Assembly (NCBI RefSeq): GCF_014647375.1
Contig: NZ_BMPB01000014.1
Coordinates: 1 to 64,000, forward strand
Source: Parabacteroides faecis
GTDB lineage: Bacteria; Bacteroidota; Bacteroidia; Bacteroidales; Tannerellaceae
Direction of reading: 5' to 3'
DNA: 64,000 nt
The position numbers and the translations under genes are program-made. Positions 16,688 to 27,652 of this stretch are shown in pieces. Positions within the stretch are counted from its first letter, which is position 1, and each line of letters starts with the position of its first letter. The notes beneath the pieces are model-generated. The model was not told the DNA's origin. It saw nothing but the letters and a program-made list of their open reading frames with translations, and did no database searches.

Positions 16688-18517
16688 CTAATCTCCTGAT
16701 AATAAAACTTTGATTACCTGTATGGTGCTATTTGAGACCGAAGCTGATAAAACCGTATAACCTTCTATAAGTTTTTCATTTTCCGTCTCTCTTTTTGCCC
16801 TTTTTGTTGTAAACGAAGCATTAACCGGCGATTCAATCTTCAAAGAGAATGATTTACCATCTTTTCGTAAAATTGCCGTATTTCCATTACACTCAACATC
16901 GGCAGAAGTAATCACAGACCATTGTACCGATTGCTCCGTATTTTTTAACCCTACGCTGTCCGTAATCATTATCCGGGTATCATCCAATAAACAGAAAGTT
17001 CGGTAAACAAAGCGGCTCTGTTCCTGATAAGCCGTACTCATATCCATTGTTACAAAAGGGCGAACAGCTTTATCGTCACAATCTTTGATCTCTCCCATCC
17101 CAGCTGAATTTTGTAATTGATTATCGATCGACAGAGTATTATGACTAAAATTGGAATTCCTGAAATAAGTCCACCTCCGGCCGTCCGGCTTATAATCCCA
17201 GAATCCGGGCAAACTGTAATTATCCGTCCCCAGATCATCAGTCCACCTTATCCCGTTTGTTTCTACAATGAAAGTTCCGATATCCAACTGTTGATGTGCC
17301 ATATCCGGATCGCCGGTCTTAGCGATCAGATAAATACTGTTGGATACATTCCTGTCTCCATTAAATACAACAATATCATTTATTCCTCTGTAGACGTTTA
17401 ACTTCGGCAAGGTTTCTGAAGCAGAAAAAGCTGTATCATACCAGGGAATAGACAAAAAATAAAATCTGAAATAATTCCCGCTTTGTACTGTTTCCGAAAG
17501 GACCTTCCTATAAAACGATGCAGCTTCCGGCTGATTGAATGCTTTACTGAAATAAAAATAAATAGGTTCTGCTGTCGGCGCCGTACTTCCGGAATTAGCA
17601 AAATTAAATATCTTGCCTGAAGGACTTGTGCTATGCATATAATACAAAACACTTTTATCCACACCCTGCATTTCAGAAAGCCCGAAATCCTGTCCGAGAT
17701 TATCATTCAAAGCTTTTAATAAGAGCGAAAGATACATATTGGTATATCCCCAATAGGCAGGTCCTTCATAACAAACTCCATCCGGTGCCAGATGTTTTAG
17801 ACAATTAGGTACATACTTTACAGCTTCACCGATAATATGTTGAGTAAGTTCAGGATAATATTCCTCAATGGCTAAAGCTCCTAATACCATCCCTGTATTA
17901 CAAACCACATTCCAGTTCGTCTCACGTTTGGCCCAAGAATCACTGTTACCGTTTTTATACTCTTCGACAACAAGATCCAATGCTTTCGTTTTAATAGAAC
18001 TGACAATCAATCGTTTTGTCACAGGAGACAGCACATCATATAACCAGTCATATCCAATAGCAACCGCAGTCGTCATTTCTGCAACATCTAGATAATGGGC
18101 TGGATCCCAATCCTGATAATTACAAACATGCACCAATTCCTTTTCTGCCTTCTCAGCAAACCGTTTATCTCCACTGAGCCGGTAAGCCAGGGACAGGTTA
18201 ACCATTCGGTATACCTGTTCACGACTGACCGACAATATATCTTTCGTCTGTTTAACCTTCATGCGCGGATCCTCCTGTAATGGAACAACCAATAATCGTT
18301 CCGCTTCCTTCATCAAACCGGCACGTAAGCTATCCAATAAAGGTTCTCTACCCACTAAAGCCTGAACTCTTTGTTCTTCCTGTTTACTAAACAGTAACCT
18401 GGGATGCTGCTGCAACATCCTTTCCCGGAAAAGGACCGATGTTTCTTTACAATTGACTACCAAAGAAAACAAGAAGAATAAGCTCACTAAACCAATAAAT
18501 CTCATAAATTGATACAT
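16688..18517 (-). CDS. heparinase II/III-like polysaccharide lyase
   Basis: A 609-residue exported protein. The signal region (FIGLVSLFFLFSLVVNC) may end in a lipobox, or may be cut later. The N-terminal helical toroid domain (about 35-350) begins HPRLLFSKQEEQ and carries ETNWNVVCNTG and YEGPAYWGYTNMYL, the usual heparinase II/III active-site regions. The C-terminal beta-sheet domain (about 375-600) contains AHQQLDIGTFIVETNGIRW and FSHNTLSID. These lyases cleave uronic-acid polysaccharides by beta-elimination, generating the unsaturated ends removed by the adjacent GH88. The exact family (PL12, PL21, PL33 or another) and the substrate are unresolved. It is cotranscribed with SusD upstream and GH88 downstream. 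Confidence 0.85.
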   Translation of the reverse strand: MYQFMRFIGLVSLFFLFSLVVNCKETSVLFRERMLQQHPRLLFSKQEEQRVQALVGREPLLDSLRAGLMKEAERLLVVPLQEDPRMKVKQTKDILSVSREQVYRMVNLSLAYRLSGDKRFAEKAEKELVHVCNYQDWDPAHYLDVAEMTTAVAIGYDWLYDVLSPVTKRLIVSSIKTKALDLVVEEYKNGNSDSWAKRETNWNVVCNTGMVLGALAIEEYYPELTQHIIGEAVKYVPNCLKHLAPDGVCYEGPAYWGYTNMYLSLLLKALNDNLGQDFGLSEMQGVDKSVLYYMHSTSPSGKIFNFANSGSTAPTAEPIYFYFSKAFNQPEAASFYRKVLSETVQSGNYFRFYFLSIPWYDTAFSASETLPKLNVYRGINDIVVFNGDRNVSNSIYLIAKTGDPDMAHQQLDIGTFIVETNGIRWTDDLGTDNYSLPGFWDYKPDGRRWTYFRNSNFSHNTLSIDNQLQNSAGMGEIKDCDDKAVRPFVTMDMSTAYQEQSRFVYRTFCLLDDTRIMITDSVGLKNTEQSVQWSVITSADVECNGNTAILRKDGKSFSLKIESPVNASFTTKRAKRETENEKLIEGYTVLSASVSNSTIQVIKVLLSGD

Positions 18518-18539
18518 TAAAATTACATTTTGAATGGAT

Positions 18540-20273
18540 TTACCATCCCGGATTCTGCTTCAACGCTTCGTTGCGCTCTATCTCCACACCAGGTATAGGC
18601 CAAAGCATATCCCGTTCGGAAAATTTATGAGTATAGATAAACTCACCATAAATATTGATTGCATCTACCTCACTCATAGCCTTGCTTGCTATTTCCCATC
18701 CCCAACGGCGCAAATCACTGAAACGTAATCCTTCTCCCGCAAACTCAACAGCACGTTCTTTTCGTATACGTTCAGCCATCTGCTCTTTGGATGTAACAAG
18801 CATCCAGGCAGGACCAGAGTTTAATCCGGGCATATCCACTCTGGCTCTTACCTTATTGAATTCGGTAACCGCTTTATCCAATTGGTTATTTTCATTATAG
18901 GCTTCCGCCAACATCAGCAATACATCCGCATAACGAATCAGAGGAAACTCAAAAGGAGTGTGTAAACGGTCACTAATAGCTCCCCCAAGATCATATTCAG
19001 CTACAAATTTGCGATACAAATAAGATATCCAACCTTTATTATTTCGTATGGTTCCCTGATTTTCATTTCCTTGCACATTATGGTCCATCGCAAACAACAT
19101 ATCCCGTGGAGTCGTCTTTCCGATACAACCTTTATAAATAGAATAAGGGACAATCAAAGTAGCCATCATACGAGGATCCCTGCTTTTATATACATTCAAT
19201 ATTTGCGCTGTATCTACATCTCTCAATCCAATAACAGCCCCTGACGCATCCATATCTACACTAAACAATTCTTTACGCTGATCCGGAGTAGCTTCATTGT
19301 ATCCGGGAAAAACATCATTCCAACTGAAAGGACGGCCATCTTTGAGTTCATACATATCTGCCAATTGGGTGGAAGGAACAGTATTGTTCCAACAACTACC
19401 AAACGCACTGCGTGTCCCCATCAATGCTTGCATAGCCATACCATACTCTGTTCCGACACCACTTTTATTCTGTACAGAAAAGATCATCTCAGAACTCTTA
19501 TCTCCATTATAAAGTTTAAATATATGAGCATAATCAGTGTCTAGGTCATATCCATAATTGTTAGACTTGTTATTGACAATCTCTTCAAAATCCGCAATAG
19601 CATTCTGCCATTCTTTATTATAAAGATAAACTTTTCCACGCAAAGCATAGGCTGCCCCTTTCGTCGCACGACCATAATCAGAATCATTATGCCTGACCGG
19701 AAGATAAGCGACAGCCTCATTCAAGTCACTGATGATATGTACACGGATCTCTTCCGCGGAGCTTCTGGGTTTCTTCAAGCCAACGTATTCCACATTCAGA
19801 TTCGTCGTTTCATCATAGTAAGGAACACCGCCGTATAAGTCCAACAGAGTAAAATAAAACATTCCCCGCAGGAATCTGGCTTCAGCCATATACTCCTTTT
19901 TTTGTTCCTCGGTAAGAACATCCATAGTCGGTATGACCCGAAGGTAGCTGTTAGCTCTCTGAATCCCATCATACATCGTTTGCCATTTGGATTGAATTTC
20001 TGCTGAACGATCAGAATAAGTACCCAGATACATCATATAATAGTCATATCCATAAGCAATATCAGCCAGGTGATCGAATAAAAACTGGTAACCGTAGGCG
20101 TGATTATCCCGCAACATGCCATAAATTCCCATCAATCCTTGTTTCGCATGTTCTTCCGTTTGGTAGAAAAGGTTCTCACTTACTTTATCACCGGGATAAG
20201 TATTAAGATCATAACATCCGTTGAATGTGGCAGATGTCAATAAAATAGAAATATATATCAGTATTTTTTTCAT
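18540..20273 (-). CDS. SusD/RagB family glycan-binding lipoprotein
   Basis: A 577-residue classical SusD-type lipoprotein (lipobox TFNGC, Cys20, then YDLNTYPGDKVSENLF). The TPR-like core shows the usual AEARFLRGMFYFTLLDLYGG (about 131-150) and the C-terminal RAVEFAGEGLRFSDLRRWG and LWPIPGVEIERNEALKQNPGW motifs. It caps the SusC transporter encoded immediately upstream (12-base gap) and binds the polysaccharide at the surface. The operon places it in a system for a uronic-acid polysaccharide. Confidence 0.95.
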   Translation of the reverse strand: MKKILIYISILLTSATFNGCYDLNTYPGDKVSENLFYQTEEHAKQGLMGIYGMLRDNHAYGYQFLFDHLADIAYGYDYYMMYLGTYSDRSAEIQSKWQTMYDGIQRANSYLRVIPTMDVLTEEQKKEYMAEARFLRGMFYFTLLDLYGGVPYYDETTNLNVEYVGLKKPRSSAEEIRVHIISDLNEAVAYLPVRHNDSDYGRATKGAAYALRGKVYLYNKEWQNAIADFEEIVNNKSNNYGYDLDTDYAHIFKLYNGDKSSEMIFSVQNKSGVGTEYGMAMQALMGTRSAFGSCWNNTVPSTQLADMYELKDGRPFSWNDVFPGYNEATPDQRKELFSVDMDASGAVIGLRDVDTAQILNVYKSRDPRMMATLIVPYSIYKGCIGKTTPRDMLFAMDHNVQGNENQGTIRNNKGWISYLYRKFVAEYDLGGAISDRLHTPFEFPLIRYADVLLMLAEAYNENNQLDKAVTEFNKVRARVDMPGLNSGPAWMLVTSKEQMAERIRKERAVEFAGEGLRFSDLRRWGWEIASKAMSEVDAINIYGEFIYTHKFSERDMLWPIPGVEIERNEALKQNPGW

Positions 20274-20285
20274 GGTTCAAAATAT

Positions 20286-23200
20286 TTAAAAGGTAAGATT
20301 CAGTCCAAATGTTGTTAATCTCATTGTTGGATACTTAGTACCTGATATTTCCGGGTCAAGCCCTTTATATCCCGTAAATGTCAATGCGTTATCTATACTG
20401 ACATAGAAACGAAGGTTATCCAGCAACAATTTCTGGGAAAGCTGCTTCGGGATAGTATATCCTAATTGTATATTCTTTACCCTTACATAGGATCTGTCCT
20501 GGACCCAAAAGTCGCTGGCTACACTGTTACGTCCATCACTGTAATCCAACAAACGCGGATAAGTAGCATCTGTTCGCCCCGAATACCAGCGTCCGTCAGC
20601 AATTGTCTTATTAATCTGATTACCCCGGCGAACTAAAGGCCAAAAGCTAGCTCCATCCTGACCGCTCCAGTACTCTTTCAGTCCAGTTGCCCCCTGAAGA
20701 ATACATGAGAAGTCCAATCCTTTCCAACTTGCTCCGAAATTGAAGCCAAAAGTGACAGTTGGATTGGTTCCATTACCAACCATGATACGGTCTTTATCCG
20801 TAATACACCCGTCACCATCAATATCTTTATAAAGGAAATCACCCATTTCCGGTTTTTTATACTGGGAAAAAGCATCCGGATTTTTCTCTTCCATGGTCCG
20901 GACCAATGCCAGATCCTCTTCTGTCTGAATAATACGATCTACGGAAAGGACATACTGAATATTGATTGGTTGTCCTTCCAATATCATATTAGTCCCACTA
21001 ATAGATGGTTCATCACCTTTAAATTTAGTTACTTCGTTTTTTACGTATGATACATTCCCTCCCACGAAGTAATCTACTTGCCCGATACGGTCAGTCCACG
21101 TCAGATTTAATTCAAGACCTCTGTTACGAACCTGAGCCGCATTTGATTTAGGGACAGTTGCATTCCCATGCACTAACGGAGCAGGTAAATCAATCAGGAT
21201 TCCCTTAGTATTTTTTACAAAGAAATCAACATTTCCACTCAATTTTGAAACACCAAAATCAATTCCCACATTTGTTAAATAGGTCGTCTCCCATGTCAAA
21301 CCGGCATTAGACAAGGCCCTTTGCGCCATCCCAATCTGTACGGAATTATTCAATGTATAATTTGAGGCAGAATAAAACATCTGATAATCATAATCACCTA
21401 CCGAATTGTTTCCCAATGAGCCATAAGAAGCACGTATTTTAAACTGGTTGACTAGATCTATATCTTTCATAAATCCTTCTTCACTCATACGCCAACCGGC
21501 AGAAAATGAAGGGAAGAAACCTCTTCTGTTTTTTCCTGCAGCAAACCGGGAAGAATTATCCATACGAAGATTGGCTTCAAACAAATATTTCTCATCCCAG
21601 TTCAGGTTTACTCTTCCAAAGAAAGAATGCATAGCCCAGTTAGAATAGTTTCCTGTCGCTGTAGCATTGGCCGTTGCGGCATTCAATTCCGTCATTTCCG
21701 GAGCGATTAAATCTTCCTTACTGGCCTGGAACCAATTATAACGATACGCTTCCTGGCTACCTCCGACTGTCGCCTGAATATTTAATCGGTCTATATCTGT
21801 TTCATAACGAATAATTCCATCCATATGATTCCGTACCCATTTTTCGTCGTGATTGGTCACTTTTGTCTTTCCTGTTCCGGCAGTCTGGACAGTATTACTA
21901 TACAAATTCCATATATCATGAAACACGGGCTGTTCATAACGGTATCTATTTTGAAAATCATATGTATAAGATCCTTCTATGGTCAATCCTTTAAAAGGTC
22001 TGATCTGTGCATAAAAACGCGATACCATTTTATTTGTTGTCCGATTTCCCTTTGTACTGTTTAACTTACGCAATATATTATTGGTACCAGACTGGGCATC
22101 ATCTTCCGGATTATTGACACCACCATACCGCCCGTCTGGTGCCTGGAAACACATCCCAGGAGTCGTTGCCTGCAAATGTGTATAAAATAAACTGCCTGTA
22201 CCTTCTGTCTGGATCAATCCCAGATCTTCTTTTCCACGATAACCATAGGCATTAACTCCAATCGTAAACCATTCTTTGACTTCCGCATCCAGGTTCACAC
22301 GGGCACTATAACGGTCATAACCGGAATTTTCCATAATTCCCGGATTCTTCAGATAATTTCCGGATATGAAATAATGAATTTTATCAGAACCTCCGGTAAT
22401 GGATATGGTATGATTTTGCAACCATCCTGTTTTGAATGCAGCATCTTGCCAATCCGAATTCGGATATTTTACAAGATCACTATTCCCGGCAGCACGCCAC
22501 TCGTCTATTTTTTCCTGACTAAACGGTGCCGGCAGATTACTGTTTCTTTCTCCTTCATTAAACAGTTCCATATAATCTGCATAGTTGGTGACAAGGTCCA
22601 TACGATGAGCAACCTGTTGCATAGTTACATAACCGTTATAAGAAATTCTGGAACCGCCTGTTTTACCTTTACGGGTTGTGATCAGGATAACACCATTAGC
22701 AGCACGTGAACCATAAATTGCAGACGAAGCAGCATCTTTCAGCACAGAAATACTTTCCACATCCTGCGGATTAATATCGTTCATACTCCCCGGAACCCCA
22801 TCAATAACAACTAATGGATCAGAATTATTCAAAGTACCTTGTCCGCGTACCCGTATAGTTGCTCCATCATTGCCAGGCCGCCCTCCACTACCTTGTGTCA
22901 CAGATACACCGGCAGCCATACCCGAAAGTCCTGCTGACAATGAAGTAATAGGACGGCTATCTACCATCTTACTCATATCAACAGATGATACAGCTCCTGT
23001 CAAATTCACTTTTTTCTGTGTTCCATATCCCACAACCACAACTTCATCCAAGGCTTGTGAATCTTCTTTTAATTGGATCATAAAAGAGTTTTTTCCATTT
23101 ACCGGTATACTTTGTTCAATATAACCGATATAAGAAACCGTCAATACAGCACTAGGAGACACCTGTAAAGAAAAACGTCCTTCCATATCAGTGACCGTTC

Positions 23201-23429
23201 CGTTAGTAGTTCCTTTTTCTACTACATTCGCTCCGATTACCGGTCCCTGTGCATCTTTTACTGTTCCCGTAACAGTCACTTTCGCTTGTTGGGATAATAG
23301 CAACTTTTCCGTTATACCTTCCCCGGCACTAACCGGATTGGCTTGGACTATTCCCACGGACAAGAATAGTGTGGCCATTCCTGCAAACATTGTTTTCCTA
23401 AAAAAAGGAATGTTCAAATCATTCGTCAT
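20286..23429 (-). CDS. SusC/RagA family TonB-linked outer-membrane transporter
   Basis: A 1047-residue SusC transporter, first gene of the leftward lyase operon. After an N-terminal extension and signal (hydrophobic MFAGMATLFLSVGIVQA at 14-30) come the carboxypeptidase-D-like domain (about 47-125), the plug with LDEVVVVGYGTQKKVNLTGA (about 126-145) and AIYGSRAANGVILITTRKG, and a beta-barrel ending FGLNLTF. No STN domain is present, in agreement with control by the adjacent hybrid two-component gene rather than by sigma/FecR. The start could be the internal Met at residue 14. Confidence 0.94.
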   Translation of the reverse strand: MTNDLNIPFFRKTMFAGMATLFLSVGIVQANPVSAGEGITEKLLLSQQAKVTVTGTVKDAQGPVIGANVVEKGTTNGTVTDMEGRFSLQVSPSAVLTVSYIGYIEQSIPVNGKNSFMIQLKEDSQALDEVVVVGYGTQKKVNLTGAVSSVDMSKMVDSRPITSLSAGLSGMAAGVSVTQGSGGRPGNDGATIRVRGQGTLNNSDPLVVIDGVPGSMNDINPQDVESISVLKDAASSAIYGSRAANGVILITTRKGKTGGSRISYNGYVTMQQVAHRMDLVTNYADYMELFNEGERNSNLPAPFSQEKIDEWRAAGNSDLVKYPNSDWQDAAFKTGWLQNHTISITGGSDKIHYFISGNYLKNPGIMENSGYDRYSARVNLDAEVKEWFTIGVNAYGYRGKEDLGLIQTEGTGSLFYTHLQATTPGMCFQAPDGRYGGVNNPEDDAQSGTNNILRKLNSTKGNRTTNKMVSRFYAQIRPFKGLTIEGSYTYDFQNRYRYEQPVFHDIWNLYSNTVQTAGTGKTKVTNHDEKWVRNHMDGIIRYETDIDRLNIQATVGGSQEAYRYNWFQASKEDLIAPEMTELNAATANATATGNYSNWAMHSFFGRVNLNWDEKYLFEANLRMDNSSRFAAGKNRRGFFPSFSAGWRMSEEGFMKDIDLVNQFKIRASYGSLGNNSVGDYDYQMFYSASNYTLNNSVQIGMAQRALSNAGLTWETTYLTNVGIDFGVSKLSGNVDFFVKNTKGILIDLPAPLVHGNATVPKSNAAQVRNRGLELNLTWTDRIGQVDYFVGGNVSYVKNEVTKFKGDEPSISGTNMILEGQPINIQYVLSVDRIIQTEEDLALVRTMEEKNPDAFSQYKKPEMGDFLYKDIDGDGCITDKDRIMVGNGTNPTVTFGFNFGASWKGLDFSCILQGATGLKEYWSGQDGASFWPLVRRGNQINKTIADGRWYSGRTDATYPRLLDYSDGRNSVASDFWVQDRSYVRVKNIQLGYTIPKQLSQKLLLDNLRFYVSIDNALTFTGYKGLDPEISGTKYPTMRLTTFGLNLTF

Positions 23430-23472
23430 AAATAGGTAGATTTAGATTAATAAATTCAGATAAACTCTGAGG

Positions 23473-23480
23473 CAAAAATA
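23473..23480 (-). promoter_or_regulatory. promoter -7 element of the lyase/GH88 operon
   Basis: The minus strand reads TATTTTTG, matching TAnnTTTG, 43 bases before the SusC start. No good -33 box is at the right distance, which fits a promoter needing activation by the neighbouring regulator. Confidence 0.4.
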
Positions 23481-23580
23481 GCCGGGTACACAAAAAAAGA
23501 CCTATACATAGCGTCCGTTTTTTATATACACACAGTCCAAATAGAAGATTTAACTATTTGATTATAAATGATTAGCTATT

Positions 23581-26500
23581 TCACTTCTCTTTTTTCCGAA
23601 ATTGAGCCGGCGAAACCCCGAATTTTGTCTTAAAACAACGACTGAAATATATGGTAGAAACAAATCCCAGTTGATCCGATATTTCACTCACCAACATATC
23701 CGGCCGTTCCTGTAGCAGAACCGATGCACGTTTGATACGCTGATTTTGTATAAATTCACTCGGCGTCATACCTGTAAGATTTTTCATTTTTGCAAAAAAA
23801 GAACTACGTCCCATATTCAATTCACGGGCAAGTATATTCACATCGAAATCCTGGTCACCCATATGTTCATCTATAATTTCTACAATACGATTCAGTAATT
23901 TCTGGTCCAAGGAAGTAGAGGCCAGCAACTGTACATCAAAATCACCTTGCTGAGTCAATCTGGATTTCAGCAATAAACGATTACGAATTAAATTATTACA
24001 ACGCATCAGTAAAACTCTTGCATGGAAAGGCTTACTCACATAATCATCAGCTCCCTGCTGGAATCCTTCAATATTATACTCAACAGAATCAAGGGCTGTC
24101 AACAAAACGACAGGAATATGGCAAAGATCAATATTATTCTTAATTTTCATACACATTTCCATGCCACTCATCAGAGGCATCATAACATCACTGACCACCA
24201 AATCCGGTTTTTCCTCAATAGTCTTTCGTAATCCTTCTTCTCCATTTCCAGCTAATATCACCTGATAAAAAGGACTAAACAAGGTATTTAATATTTGTAT
24301 CAACTCCTCATTATCTTCCACTATCAGTATCTTATAAGAACCGACCTTCAGATCCGGAAAAGTAGTGTTCATCTCTTTGTATTCTTCCGGTAAAACGGAA
24401 TCCGGCAACGATCCCCGTTTGATCATAGGCTCTTCCGGAACTTCCAGAAGAATGGTATTTCCATCATTCTCAAAATGGGCTTTACCTTTTAATAAGGTAA
24501 TCGTAAAAATTGTACCATATCCTAACTGGCTTTGTACCGTAATCTCTCCATGATGAAGGTTGACAATGTTCTTACTCAATGCCAGCCCTAATCCAGTTCC
24601 CGGATTGGCCTTAGACAGTTGTTTCCCGTTTTCCGCCTGATAAAAACGGTCAAAAATACGTGACACATCACCAGACGATAGTCCGATACCCGTATCGATC
24701 ACTTTTATATGAACATTATTCTCATCCGGAGAAATATACAAATCTACCACACCTCCCGGTTTAGTATATTTGAAAGCATTGGACAAAAGATTATAAAAGA
24801 CCTTTTGCAGTTGATTGGAATCAAACCACAGCAGAACATCATTTTCTTCATGAAGAAGATTAAAGGAAATCGTTCGTTGAGCAGCCAATTCACAATACGA
24901 AAGATAAATATCCTTCAAAAAAGGAACCAGATTTTGTTCACAGACACGCAACGAAACATAATTCTGCTCGAGTTTCCTGAATTCCAACAATTCGGAAATC
25001 ATATTCCTCATGCGAGTAGCATTTTTACTAATCTTAACAATCCTATTATATAAAGTTGGAGGAAGTGATGAACTCTGGAGCAACATATCCACCTGACTGA
25101 AAATAAGCGTCAGCGGAGTCCGGAACTCATGGCTGATGTTAGTAAAAAAACGTAGTTTGGCCTGATTAAGTTCTTCATTCCGCTCTTTCTCTTCTCTTTC
25201 TTTCTCAAGAGAAAGGGCCAATCTTCTTCTGGCATTTATCGTGCGAATTGTCAGATAAACAATTATAATGGTAGTCAGGGTATACAGAATCCATGCCCAG
25301 ACCGTATTATACCAAGGTTGTGCAATCAGGATGTTCAGAGAAATTTCACGTCGGTTCATCAAGTGCTGCGGTAAAATCTTTTCACGAACCAACAGTTTAT
25401 ATTCCCCGGGATCCAGATTCGTATAATAAATACTGGAGGAAAAAGAGGATACCCAATCTTCATCAAAACCGACCAGTTTATATTGATATTCATTATTCTT
25501 CTGAATATCAATATAATTAGTAGTTGCAAAATTTATGATCAGATTGTTTTGTTTATTATTCAGGTGAATCGACTTATTAAAAGGAAAAGACTCTTTCAAG
25601 ATCCCGCCCGAAACAACCCCCGGATATATTCTTTTATTATGGATATACAGCTCCGAGAAATATAAAGAATAATTCTTTTCCTTTTGATCCAGATCTTCCC
25701 GGAAGAAAGAGGCAAGCCCGTCATTTCCTCCGACAAACAGTTCATTATTTCTGCAAACCAAAATACCACATCCATCCGCAATTGAAGTGATAGGCAAATT
25801 TGTTCCCAATGTCACAAACCGGGTATTTTCATTGGAAGGATTCAAAAAAGTAATACCCTTATCGCTGGTAACCAGTAATTCTCCCGAATTTGTTTCCGCA
25901 ACATTATAACAGTAATTACTTAACAAATGCCCGCTTCCCTGTGAGTAATGGATAAAGGAATCGGATTGTTTATCATACCGGTATAAACCTCCTCCCAAAA
26001 CAACAAAATAAATATCGCCACTATTGGTCGTAATAATCCGTTTAGGTTCAAATTGAATACCGTATTGAGGCAGAAAATATTTTTTCTGATTTTCCGGATC
26101 AGCCAGTCTAATCCTGATAAGGGAAGTTCCGATCATAATCCATATATTCTCTTCCTTATCAATCGTAAAATTCTGTGCATTTCTACATAACCATTTAAAC
26201 TCACCCGTACCAAGATCCATAACAAAAGTCCCGTTCATTGCACTCACATATAACTTATCATTATGAATCATCGTGTGAAAAATAATACCATCCGGTTTCA
26301 CATCTTCTTTCTCATAATCATCCAAATAATTATGAAAAATACCGGTTTTTATATCAAACCGAGTCAGTCCTCCATAGTGCGTACCAATATATAACTGATC
26401 CCGTTTTTCGTCATACGCAATACATTTCAGATTATTCTGTAAGACAGAATTAGAAGGTCCCGCAGTAAAATATTTGAATGTACGCGTTTTACGGTCCATA

Positions 26501-27582
26501 AAATTCAACCCGCCTCCTTCGGTACATATCCAGATATTACCATTCTTATCCTCAGCCAAATGGCCGACAAAAGAATAATTCAAACACTCTTTCCGAAAAG
26601 GATTATCCGTATAATGAGCAAAAATTTCCTTCTCCGGATTAAAATAGTTCACACCTCCATAATAGGTTCCTACCCATATTGTTGCCTGCATATCTATATA
26701 AACAGAAAATACGGAAGAATGAGACAGACTACCCGGTAGATGGTCCTGTCGGTACACAGTAAATTTATCTGTATACGGATTATATTTATGTAATCCTAAA
26801 AAGGTTCCGAACCAGATATTCCCAAATCTATCTTCTGCAAAACTCCGTATCTGATTGCTTTCTATATGGTAAGGTTCCGCATTAGAATCCGAATACCAGA
26901 CGACCTTCTCATCCGGCATTATCCTATACAGTCCTCCGGTACGGCAACCAGCCCATATTTCACCTGAAGTACTTTCAAATAAACGGTAAAATTCCGGTCC
27001 GTCAACCAGACAACGTGCTTTTTCTCCTTTTTCAATCACATATAATCCTTCATACGTTCCAACCCAAATTTTATTTCCAGAGACCAGCAAACTGGAAATA
27101 TCCGGTATATCTTCCTCTGTATAAAGCAATAAACTATCCCCTTTTTCATCATAACGGCAAATCATGCCATCATACCCCGTCCATATATCACCATTTGAGG
27201 ATATGACCGTTTTTGCCTTATATTTCCCAATCACATGGAACTTTTCTTCCCGGATATCATACCTCACCAAAGAATCACATGTTCTGAAAAAAATATCTCC
27301 CTGCCGGTTACCGACCAGATGGTCACATTCATGCCCTAACAAAACATTTATAGAACTCTCCTGGTCCGGATTCTCCCATCCCTTGTATACCCGCATTCGT
27401 TCTCCGTCATACACACTAAGCCCTTCACGCGTACCGAACCACATCCGTCCCAGCTGGTCCTGATAAATAGACATAACAGAGACCTGCGATAATCCGTCAC
27501 TCATACCAAGATGCTTAAAATAAACCGGATAAATAACTTGGTGAATGAACAAAAAACACAACAATATCAGTAGTTTTTTCAT
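23581..27582 (-). CDS. hybrid two-component system sensor/regulator (HTCS)
   Basis: A 1333-residue one-protein signalling system. The signal peptide (MKKLLILLCFLFIHQVIYP) leads to a periplasmic sensor of two-component beta-propeller repeats (about 25-680, many W-x-G-T units) and a Y_Y_Y domain (about 690-755). One transmembrane helix lies near 765-785. The histidine kinase follows (H-box FFTNISHEFRTPLTL near 815; ATP site DTGIGL near 964; GTGLGLALS), then a receiver (LIVEDNEEL; Asp in VSDVMMP near 1132) and an AraC-type HTH (about 1235-1333). It should bind a breakdown product of the target polysaccharide and switch on the adjacent SusC operon. The ATG at 27582 is chosen as the first codon of a good signal peptide; 27633 is the in-frame alternative. 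Confidence 0.95.
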   Translation of the reverse strand: MKKLLILLCFLFIHQVIYPVYFKHLGMSDGLSQVSVMSIYQDQLGRMWFGTREGLSVYDGERMRVYKGWENPDQESSINVLLGHECDHLVGNRQGDIFFRTCDSLVRYDIREEKFHVIGKYKAKTVISSNGDIWTGYDGMICRYDEKGDSLLLYTEEDIPDISSLLVSGNKIWVGTYEGLYVIEKGEKARCLVDGPEFYRLFESTSGEIWAGCRTGGLYRIMPDEKVVWYSDSNAEPYHIESNQIRSFAEDRFGNIWFGTFLGLHKYNPYTDKFTVYRQDHLPGSLSHSSVFSVYIDMQATIWVGTYYGGVNYFNPEKEIFAHYTDNPFRKECLNYSFVGHLAEDKNGNIWICTEGGGLNFMDRKTRTFKYFTAGPSNSVLQNNLKCIAYDEKRDQLYIGTHYGGLTRFDIKTGIFHNYLDDYEKEDVKPDGIIFHTMIHNDKLYVSAMNGTFVMDLGTGEFKWLCRNAQNFTIDKEENIWIMIGTSLIRIRLADPENQKKYFLPQYGIQFEPKRIITTNSGDIYFVVLGGGLYRYDKQSDSFIHYSQGSGHLLSNYCYNVAETNSGELLVTSDKGITFLNPSNENTRFVTLGTNLPITSIADGCGILVCRNNELFVGGNDGLASFFREDLDQKEKNYSLYFSELYIHNKRIYPGVVSGGILKESFPFNKSIHLNNKQNNLIINFATTNYIDIQKNNEYQYKLVGFDEDWVSSFSSSIYYTNLDPGEYKLLVREKILPQHLMNRREISLNILIAQPWYNTVWAWILYTLTTIIIVYLTIRTINARRRLALSLEKEREEKERNEELNQAKLRFFTNISHEFRTPLTLIFSQVDMLLQSSSLPPTLYNRIVKISKNATRMRNMISELLEFRKLEQNYVSLRVCEQNLVPFLKDIYLSYCELAAQRTISFNLLHEENDVLLWFDSNQLQKVFYNLLSNAFKYTKPGGVVDLYISPDENNVHIKVIDTGIGLSSGDVSRIFDRFYQAENGKQLSKANPGTGLGLALSKNIVNLHHGEITVQSQLGYGTIFTITLLKGKAHFENDGNTILLEVPEEPMIKRGSLPDSVLPEEYKEMNTTFPDLKVGSYKILIVEDNEELIQILNTLFSPFYQVILAGNGEEGLRKTIEEKPDLVVSDVMMPLMSGMEMCMKIKNNIDLCHIPVVLLTALDSVEYNIEGFQQGADDYVSKPFHARVLLMRCNNLIRNRLLLKSRLTQQGDFDVQLLASTSLDQKLLNRIVEIIDEHMGDQDFDVNILARELNMGRSSFFAKMKNLTGMTPSEFIQNQRIKRASVLLQERPDMLVSEISDQLGFVSTIYFSRCFKTKFGVSPAQFRKKEK

Positions 27583-27652
27583 CTTATTTACGAAACTAAA
27601 TAAAAGAGTCTTCTTGTATCCCCGCTTATTCACAATTACATTATGAATTATA

